Positions 1 through 5,786 of a stretch of 9,261 bases of DNA are shown piece by piece (the first letter of the stretch is position 1; every line of letters starts with the position of its first letter). Under the pieces are notes generated by a model, which did no database searches, was not told the origin of the DNA, and saw only the letters and a list, made by a program, of their open reading frames with translations. The DNA lies in NCBI GenBank assembly GCA_023145275.1, contig JAGLEB010000070.1:1-9261 (forward strand), written 5' to 3'. Source of the DNA: Flavobacteriales bacterium. Lineage in GTDB: Bacteria > Bacteroidota > Bacteroidia > Flavobacteriales > JADGDT01. The position numbers and the translations under genes were made by a program.

Positions 1-401
1 TTGATGCTGAGCTTTTAGGTCGTCACCCTTTCCCTGGTCCAGGTTTAGCAATTCGTATTCTTGGCGATGTAACTGTAGAGAGAGTAAGATTACTACAAGA
101 AGTTGATGCTATATTTATCCAAGGACTTAAAGACGATGGTCTTTATGATAAAGTTTGGCAGGCTGGAGCAATATTCCTTCCTGTAAATACAGTTGGAGTA
201 ATGGGCGATGAGCGTACTTACGAAAATGCAGTAGCATTACGTGCGGTAGAATCTACCGATGGTATGACAGCCGATTGGGTTCACTTACCTTACGAGTTCC
301 TTGCTAAAATTTCAAATAAAATAATCAATCAAGTTAAAGGAGTTAATAGAGTAGTATATGATATAAGCTCTAAGCCACCTGCAACTATTGAGTGGGAGTA
401 A
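1..401 (+). CDS. guaA: GMP synthase (glutamine-hydrolysing), C-terminal part; 5' end outside the window
   Basis: GMP synthase amidates XMP to GMP using ATP and glutamine, the last step of de novo guanine nucleotide synthesis in the cytoplasm. Only the last 132 residues are present. The reading frame starts at base 3 and is open to the window edge; the stop is at 399-401. Visible family signatures are RHPFPGPGLAIRILGD at the start of the C-terminal dimerisation domain, VGVMGDERTYE in its middle, and the invariant tail SKPPATIEWE, which in the family contributes to XMP binding. The glutaminase and ATP-pyrophosphatase domains must lie upstream; full-length bacterial enzymes are about 510 residues. 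The ATG at 201 is an internal methionine and not a start. The gene is followed by a 177-bp gap with a long inverted repeat. Identification is very secure. Confidence 0.97.
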   Translation, partial: DAELLGRHPFPGPGLAIRILGDVTVERVRLLQEVDAIFIQGLKDDGLYDKVWQAGAIFLPVNTVGVMGDERTYENAVALRAVESTDGMTADWVHLPYEFLAKISNKIINQVKGVNRVVYDISSKPPATIEWE

Positions 402-420
402 AATTCTATAATATCTATTG

Positions 421-516
421 GTCGCAAATTTGTGAATTATTAATCAACTAAATTTTGTTGAAAAACAGAGTGTTAGGGATATTCTAAATTCATGAATTTG
501 CGGCTTATTTATTTTT
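421..516 (+). terminator. Long inverted repeat after guaA, possible terminator
   Basis: The arms at 421-438 and 487-504 pair over 18 consecutive positions in RNA, with three G-U wobbles; the left arm begins GTCGCAAATTTG and the right arm ends AATTTGCGGC. The T-rich tract 505-516 follows directly. The 48-nt loop holds a small inner stem (TCAAC 444-448 with GTTGA 457-461). The position just after guaA and the T-rich tail favour a transcription terminator. The loop is long for a textbook terminator, so an interspersed repeat or an mRNA 3'-end protecting structure is also possible. A similar arm sequence recurs after cinA. Confidence 0.55.
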
Positions 517-531
517 AAAATACTATATTTG
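498..531 (+). promoter_or_regulatory. Putative Bacteroidota promoter for the LysM protein-cinA unit
   Basis: TTG at 498-500 and TATATTTG at 524-531 fit the Bacteroidota form TTG-N-TAnnTTTG with a 23-nt spacer, at the long end of the accepted range. Transcription would begin near 538 and leave a leader of about 40 nt. The -33 element sits inside the right arm of the preceding inverted repeat, so terminator and promoter overlap. Confidence 0.5.
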
Positions 532-578
532 AGAATGAATATTTTTTAATTTAGCCTTCTTAACTTAAACTTTCTTAA

Positions 579-2633
579 ATGAATGATTTTTTCAAATTAT
601 TAATGATAATAACTGTATTTAGTCTTTCGCTAAATACTTCATTTGCTCAAGAAAAATACAAAACTCATATCGTAAAAACGGGTGAAAACATAAGGTCTAT
701 AGCTAAGGACTATAAAGTTACGCCTTACGATCTTATTAAGCTAAATCCTGACGTAAGTGACCCTCCATCTATGGGTACAAAAATTATTGTTCCTTCTTCA
801 TCGTTAAAGTCGGAAAGTAATAATAAGGCTGTGACTGCCGAAAAGAATGAAAATCCAATTAATGATGCTAATATTGAGGGAAATGTTTATCATAAAGTTG
901 TAGCCAAAGAAACACTGTATTCTCTATCTAAACAATACCATGTTGAGGTTAAAGACTTATATGCTTCTAACCCTATTCTTATAGAAGGATTAAAAACAGG
1001 AATGAATTTGTTGATACCACAGTCGAATGTTGTCGTAGAACAAAGAGATAAAACTAAATTTATTTACCATGTAATAGAACCTAAAGAAACTCGCTGGGGC
1101 TTGTGTCATAAATATGGAATAACCGAAGAAGATCTTATTGCTAATAATCCGCAAGTTGCTTATAGTGTTAATATTGGAGATACTATATGGATCAGAAAAA
1201 GTGAGGCTAAAGAAATAGAAAACATTTCAAATATCAATTATAATTACACTTATTACGAGGTGCTACCCAAAGATACAAACTATGGGATTAGTAAGAAATT
1301 TGGAATTGAGGTGAGTGTATTGAAAAAGGAAAATCCAAATATTTCGAAAGGCTTACAAATAGGAATGGTACTTAAAATTCCAAAAGCACCAAGTGTTGTA
1401 TATGACACGAGCAGATATGAAAAGATCGCATACACAAATCTTCCAAACGATTCGAAATTAACATCTGTTGCTAAGATTGAAGAGCTTGATAAAATAGATA
1501 TTCCTAAAGTTGTAGATGTAGTATTGATGTTGCCATTTTATTTAGATAAGAATAAAAGTTTTATTCATGAAGCTTCGAAGCCAATGTCAAATACTCAGAA
1601 CGAGACAGGGCTAACTGTTGAGGGCGCTAAGGTATATCCTAAATCTGCAATTGCTCTAGATTTTTACAATGGAGCTATGTTTGCTATAGATTCCCTAAAA
1701 AATATGGGATTGTCTGTTAGGCTAAGAGTTTTTGATACTCAGAAAAGTTTAGATGTGGTGAAACATATTCTAGATGAAAATGATTTTTCAGGAGTAGATG
1801 TTGTAATTGGACCTCTGTACACACAGAATGTTGAGTATGTAGCTGATAGATTGAAGTATGACAATGTTTTAGTAGTATCACCTTTATCGAAGAAGTTGGA
1901 CTTGGATAACAGGTTCAATCTAGTACAGGCAATGCCTTCATCTTATACAACGAAAAATAGTGTGATAAAAGAAATTATTGGTGAAGCAGATAATAGTAAT
2001 GTTAATGTTATTGTTTTTGGTGGATTAATAGATAAGACTGAAGTTGATTTTGTTCAATCTAGATTGAAGTCATCCATTGATTCAAATAAAGTTTTTACTC
2101 ATATAGCTAAAGAAAATCTTGTAAATAGAGATGTTGTTTATAGACTTTTAGAGCCTGATACTGATAATATAGTTGTTATTGCCTCAAAAGATGATGTACT
2201 TATAACTGATGTTATTACAGCTTTAAATCAAGTTAGTGATTCGTTACCAAATAAAGCATTCCTTCTTAGCAGACCAAAGGTTCTAGATCAGTTAGATAGT
2301 GATTATTTGAATAAGGTATCTTTAACTTATCCGGAGGATTATTTTGTTAATAATAGTGATTCAAAAATAGTTAGTTTTAATTCAGCCTTTAAGCGAGATA
2401 GCAAATATACTCCAACAATGTTTGCGTACAGAGGTTTTGATGTGACTTATGATATACTGTATTCATTGGGTAAGAATAGTAATATTGAAGTAGGAATACT
2501 CAAAAATCACAAAAGGTGTGTTCAAGGAAAATTTAATTATATGAAAACTCCTTTTGGAGGATATTACAATAATTCAGTTTTCATTTTGAGATATGATGAT
2601 TGGAAGCTTAATGACATTAGTAAGGATCTTTAA
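579..2633 (+). CDS. Secreted LysM-repeat protein with C-terminal periplasmic-binding-like domain
   Basis: 684 residues. Residues 1-23 form a signal peptide (hydrophobic LLMIITVFSLSL, likely cleavage after SFA). There is no lipobox cysteine, so the product should be soluble in the periplasm or held by peptidoglycan. Four LysM repeats are visible at about 27-72, 103-147, 162-206 and 225-268, each with the pattern of a YxxHxV-like opening, a middle DL-x-x-x-NP and a closing G-x-x-L/I-x-I-P. Residues about 313-684 resemble a type 1 periplasmic binding fold, with ALDFYNGAMFAIDSL, VDVVIGPLY and VLVVSPLSKK as in branched-chain amino acid receptors. LysM is known to bind N-acetylglucosamine-containing glycans such as peptidoglycan; the ligand of the C-terminal domain is not known. 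No transporter genes are adjacent, so a structural or sensing role at the cell wall is more likely than uptake. cinA follows after 10 bp. Family assignment is firm; function is open. Confidence 0.9.
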   Translation: MNDFFKLLMIITVFSLSLNTSFAQEKYKTHIVKTGENIRSIAKDYKVTPYDLIKLNPDVSDPPSMGTKIIVPSSSLKSESNNKAVTAEKNENPINDANIEGNVYHKVVAKETLYSLSKQYHVEVKDLYASNPILIEGLKTGMNLLIPQSNVVVEQRDKTKFIYHVIEPKETRWGLCHKYGITEEDLIANNPQVAYSVNIGDTIWIRKSEAKEIENISNINYNYTYYEVLPKDTNYGISKKFGIEVSVLKKENPNISKGLQIGMVLKIPKAPSVVYDTSRYEKIAYTNLPNDSKLTSVAKIEELDKIDIPKVVDVVLMLPFYLDKNKSFIHEASKPMSNTQNETGLTVEGAKVYPKSAIALDFYNGAMFAIDSLKNMGLSVRLRVFDTQKSLDVVKHILDENDFSGVDVVIGPLYTQNVEYVADRLKYDNVLVVSPLSKKLDLDNRFNLVQAMPSSYTTKNSVIKEIIGEADNSNVNVIVFGGLIDKTEVDFVQSRLKSSIDSNKVFTHIAKENLVNRDVVYRLLEPDTDNIVVIASKDDVLITDVITALNQVSDSLPNKAFLLSRPKVLDQLDSDYLNKVSLTYPEDYFVNNSDSKIVSFNSAFKRDSKYTPTMFAYRGFDVTYDILYSLGKNSNIEVGILKNHKRCVQGKFNYMKTPFGGYYNNSVFILRYDDWKLNDISKDL

Positions 2634-2643
2634 ATATACTTAG

Positions 2644-3879
2644 ATGAAGGCAATAGTAATTGCAATTGGTGATGAAATTCTTATTGGGCAAGTTGTTGAT
2701 ACTAATAGCACATTTATTAGTAAAGAATTGTATTCAGTAGGGATAGAAACTCTAAAATCTATTTCTATTCAGGATGATCCTACTCAGATTATTTACAATC
2801 TTGATCAAGCTTTTAAGGAGGTTGATCTGATTATCTTTACTGGAGGTTTAGGTCCAACAAATGACGATTTAACTAAGCTTACACTTACGGAGTATTTTGG
2901 TGATGTACTTGTCTTAAATACTGATGTGCTCGAGCATATAAGGAGTCTTTTTAAGAAGATGAATCGTAAAATGGTTGATATGAATAAGGAGCAAGCTCTC
3001 TTGCCAAAAAGATCGACTATTTTGCATAACGAATTTGGTACTGCAGCAGGTATGGTGTTCGAAAAAGGAAATAAAATTGCGATATCGCTACCTGGAGTTC
3101 CTTTTGAGATGAAGAATTTAGTTGAAAATCATGTGATTCCTTTTCTTCAAAAAAAATATAATACACTTCAATTAGTACATAAAACTGTTCTTACATATGG
3201 ATTGCCTGAGAGCGAATTAGCTGAAATAATTTATGATTGGGAGAATTCTTTTCCTGATGATATGAAGTTGGCTTATTTGCCCTCACCTGGTAGGGTTAGA
3301 CTTCGAATCTCATTAAAAGGGGAAGATAGAGCTGAACTAGTTTCTCGAATAGATGAGAAGGTAGAATCCTTAAAAGATATATTAGGCGATCTCATTTTTG
3401 GCTATGATGACGAACAAATTGAAGATGTTGTTGCTAAATTGTTAACTACAGAAAAACTTACTATTTCTACTGCAGAGAGTTTTACTGGAGGGAAGTTAGC
3501 TAGTTTGCTTACTTCAGTTCCAGGAAGTTCTAAATACTTTAAAGGTTCTATTGTTAGCTATGCTACAGAAGCTAAGATTGATATTCTTAATATAGACGAA
3601 TCTTTGATAAAAGAATATACAGTAGTGTCAGAGGAGGTAGCAATATTGATGGCTGATAATGCACGCAAATTGTTTAAAACGGATTATGCTATAGCAACAA
3701 CAGGTGTTGCTGGTCCGGATAGGGGTGAGGATGGAAAAGATCCCGGAACGGCTATAATTGCAATATCTTCAAAGGGAAAAACTATAGTAAAAGAGTTCCA
3801 ATTTGGGCAGCCACGAGAAAAGATGCAAGGAAGAGCTATTGCCATGGCATTTGATATGCTGAGAAAGGAAATTCAGTAG
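2644..3879 (+). CDS. cinA: CinA family protein (competence/damage-inducible protein A; ADP-ribose pyrophosphatase/NMN amidohydrolase type)
   Basis: 411 residues, normal full length for CinA. The N-terminal molybdopterin-binding-like domain (about 1-170) shows GDEILIGQVVDTNS (9-22), TGGLGPTNDD (66-75) and LPGVP (149-153). After a linker, the C-terminal PncC-type domain (about 258-411) shows TAESFTGG (276-283) with the putative nucleophile Ser279, SVPGSSKYF, and TTGVAGPD (352-359). In characterised relatives the C-terminal half deamidates NMN to NaMN in pyridine nucleotide recycling and the N-terminal half can hydrolyse ADP-ribose; a link to competence is known only in some Gram-positive bacteria. 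The usual motif is AESCTGG, and here phenylalanine replaces the cysteine next to the serine. The start ATG at 2644 has no Shine-Dalgarno sequence, as is usual in this phylum. Cotranscription with the LysM gene is inferred from the 10-bp gap. Confidence 0.93.
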   Translation: MKAIVIAIGDEILIGQVVDTNSTFISKELYSVGIETLKSISIQDDPTQIIYNLDQAFKEVDLIIFTGGLGPTNDDLTKLTLTEYFGDVLVLNTDVLEHIRSLFKKMNRKMVDMNKEQALLPKRSTILHNEFGTAAGMVFEKGNKIAISLPGVPFEMKNLVENHVIPFLQKKYNTLQLVHKTVLTYGLPESELAEIIYDWENSFPDDMKLAYLPSPGRVRLRISLKGEDRAELVSRIDEKVESLKDILGDLIFGYDDEQIEDVVAKLLTTEKLTISTAESFTGGKLASLLTSVPGSSKYFKGSIVSYATEAKIDILNIDESLIKEYTVVSEEVAILMADNARKLFKTDYAIATTGVAGPDRGEDGKDPGTAIIAISSKGKTIVKEFQFGQPREKMQGRAIAMAFDMLRKEIQ

Positions 3880-3905
3880 TAACTTTGATTGGTATAAGTT
3901 TCTAA

Positions 3906-3978
3906 TTCGCAAGTTATGTCCTCACTATTATGTAGGCAGATATGAGATAAATAACTCGCGAAATAGCTTGTTTTTTTT
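3906..3978 (+). terminator. Inverted repeat plus T-tract after cinA, likely terminator
   Basis: The arms TTCGCAAGTTAT (3906-3917) and ATAACTCGCGAA (3951-3962) pair at 11 of 12 positions with a single A-C mismatch. The loop is 33 nt and contains a small CTCA/TGAG stem (3921-3924 with 3943-3946). Eight T's follow at 3971-3978. The element lies between convergent cinA and the decarboxylase gene. The T-tract points to termination of the + strand transcript. On the other strand, GCGAAA/TTTCGC (3958-3963 with 3976-3981) could form a small hairpin, but no T-rich tail is clear there. Confidence 0.6.
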
Positions 3979-3998
3979 CGCTATGTATGATATTCAAA

Positions 3999-5141
3999 TT
4001 AAGCTTTAAGCGCTAAAACTCTTTTTATTGAAGGAATAATGTCCTCTAATATCTCGTCAATTTTCTCATAAGGAGTATTCGGCATAATAATTAGGTGAGT
4101 AACCCCTTTTTCTGTTGCTAATTGCCATCTCTCAATTACATCTTGCTCGGGAGCTGTGAAAACCACTGTGATAGAGTTTGTGTTGCGCATAACCTCTATG
4201 CCAGCTTCAGTTAATTTTTTGAATGTGTAGTCTGTCTTTTCTAGGCTATCGTCAACTCTTTTTTGTAAGCCTTCTAATCCTAATGATTTAATTGCGTACC
4301 ACCATACCAAAGGGCTATATCCGTTTCTTGAGCCCGGTATTGTAGTATCGTCACTACCGATGTAGGCAATAGATTTAGCTATGCGGTCGATATTGCTCTT
4401 TTTAGCTAAAACAACTCCAGACGGAATTGGAGAACCTAGAAATTTGTGACCACTTATCGACATGCTATCTGCTCCATCTGCAAAATCAAATTTTGGTCTT
4501 GGATTTAGAAAAGGAGCTATCATTCCCGATAAAGCACCATCAGCATGAATATAATAATCTTCTATTGCTAAATCGTCCATTATCTCTTTAATCTTACTCA
4601 AATCATCTTTAGCTTCTTTCATTGTTGTCCCAATATTTGCAAATATTATTGGAGGCATATGTCTATTTCTAGCAATGGTATCTTTTAAGTCCTGATAATC
4701 TAACTCTCCATTATGTTGAGATTTTATTACTACCCTCTGCATGTTGAGTATTCTTAGATTTTTATTTACAGAGTAATGTGTGTTTTGCGAAAAATACACC
4801 ATGCCTTTAGGGTATAATTCTCTAGCAAGGTATAGTCCATACATATTTCCTTCAGAACCTCCATTTGTAACATATCCCCACCAGTTATCTTTCGGAGCGC
4901 GCATTAGTTCAGCCATAAATTCTATAACTTCCCTCTCTATTTCTCTAGAATCAACTTTCCAAGTAGAAGGCATAAATGGGTCTCCAAGGTTGTTTATTGG
5001 AAATTTCAAAAAGCGATTTAAATCTTCGTAGTTGAAATCTTTAGAAACGGGGTATCCTAAAAAGTTTTCGGAATGCTTTTTTATAGATTTATATAAAACA
5101 TCTAATTTCTGTTGGTTGTATGTGTCTAGTTCTCTACGCAT
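3999..5141 (-). CDS. PLP-dependent amino acid decarboxylase, histidine decarboxylase type
   Basis: 380 residues, the length of the pyridoxal-phosphate histidine decarboxylases of Gram-negative bacteria (about 378). It is a group II decarboxylase of the aspartate aminotransferase fold, cytoplasmic, and removes the alpha-carboxylate of an amino acid. Landmarks are INNLGDP (49-55), YVTNGGSEGNMYG (90-102) for phosphate binding, THYSV (121-125) whose His122 should stack on the cofactor ring, FANIGTT (167-173), HADGALSGM (199-207) with Asp201 contacting the pyridine nitrogen, SGHKFLGSPIPSGV (230-243) with Lys233 as the PLP lysine, and GSRNGYSPL (270-278). As I recall it, the histidine enzyme of Morganella resembles this protein along its length. 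Plant serine decarboxylases belong to the same subgroup and share HxDGAL, so histidine (to histamine) and serine (to ethanolamine) both remain possible substrates. No antiporter gene is adjacent, which argues against a classical acid-resistance cassette. It is divergent from an Lrp-type regulator. The family is certain; the substrate is not. Confidence 0.88.
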   Translation of the reverse strand: MRRELDTYNQQKLDVLYKSIKKHSENFLGYPVSKDFNYEDLNRFLKFPINNLGDPFMPSTWKVDSREIEREVIEFMAELMRAPKDNWWGYVTNGGSEGNMYGLYLARELYPKGMVYFSQNTHYSVNKNLRILNMQRVVIKSQHNGELDYQDLKDTIARNRHMPPIIFANIGTTMKEAKDDLSKIKEIMDDLAIEDYYIHADGALSGMIAPFLNPRPKFDFADGADSMSISGHKFLGSPIPSGVVLAKKSNIDRIAKSIAYIGSDDTTIPGSRNGYSPLVWWYAIKSLGLEGLQKRVDDSLEKTDYTFKKLTEAGIEVMRNTNSITVVFTAPEQDVIERWQLATEKGVTHLIIMPNTPYEKIDEILEDIIPSIKRVLALKA

Positions 5142-5312
5142 GATATCATTGTTTGTTATATGAGTAAAAGTAATGAAAAGACAGTGTTTTTAGGGGTTTA
5201 GTTTGTTTTATAGTTGTTGTTTAGAAAATAAAACTAATATCATGACAAAGTTTAGAGAATATATTTACATTAGAGGAGCTAATAGCTATGTAAAAGAAAA
5301 ATATGCTGACTT
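5142..5312. promoter_or_regulatory. Divergent control region between the decarboxylase and the Lrp-type regulator
   Basis: 171 bp separate the two divergent starts. I found no good TTG-N-TAnnTTTG promoter on either strand; the nearest + strand match is TATATTTA (5260-5267) without a suitable -33 element. Repeated motifs stand out: TTTAG at 5189, 5197, 5220 and 5251, with TTATAG at 5208. The 10-bp palindrome ATGATATCAT (5140-5149) overlaps the decarboxylase start codon, and its half ATATCAT recurs near 5238. These could be operators for the adjacent Lrp-family protein, which is an inference from position only. Confidence 0.4.
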
Positions 5313-5771
5313 ATGGATAATATTGATAAGAAAATACTTGGAGCACTACAAAGAGATGCTAGAATGACGATGAAAGAACTAGCTAATGAAGTAGGTATTT
5401 CAACAACTCCTGTTTATGAAAGAGTGAAACGATTGCAAGGTAGTGGAGTACTAAAATTTAAGGCAATAGTTGACCGAAAGAAACTCGGATATTCGATGAT
5501 TGTGTTTTGTCAGATTACACTAAATAGTCATGAGATTGATACTATTAATAATTTTGAAGAAAGGATTAATTCTTTGCCTGAAATTGTGGAGAGTTATCAC
5601 ACTGCGGGTAGCTTCGATTATTTGCTAAAGGTAATAGTGAGAGATATGGATCACTATCAATCTTTTTTAGTTGAGAAATTATCGTCGACAAGAATTATGG
5701 CAAATATTCAAAGTGTATTCGTTATGAGCGAAAAGAAGTATTCTTTAGATGTCCCTTTTGATGAAAAATAG
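5313..5771 (+). CDS. Lrp/AsnC family transcriptional regulator
   Basis: 152 residues, typical Lrp/AsnC length. The N-terminal winged helix-turn-helix (about 1-55) opens with MDNIDKKILGALQRDARMTMKELANEVGIS and continues TTPVYERVKRLQGSGVL, where VYERVKRL is the recognition helix. The C-terminal RAM (ligand-binding) domain spans about 62-140 and carries YHTAGSFDYLLKVIVRD, the conserved G-x-x-D-Y-L segment at the effector site. Family members form octamers that wrap DNA and usually sense amino acids. Its divergent position next to an amino acid decarboxylase suggests that it controls that gene, and often its own. The start at 5313 is the first possible one, because an in-frame TGA lies at 5307. 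The last residues stop only 15 bp short of the convergent lipoprotein gene. The family is certain; target and effector are inferred. Confidence 0.93.
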   Translation: MDNIDKKILGALQRDARMTMKELANEVGISTTPVYERVKRLQGSGVLKFKAIVDRKKLGYSMIVFCQITLNSHEIDTINNFEERINSLPEIVESYHTAGSFDYLLKVIVRDMDHYQSFLVEKLSSTRIMANIQSVFVMSEKKYSLDVPFDEK

Positions 5772-5786
5772 GGAGAAGTATTACGT

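Noticed and set aside
4780..5031. Open frame of 83 codons on the + strand
   Set aside because: It lies entirely antisense inside the well-supported decarboxylase gene, shows no family features and has no promoter.
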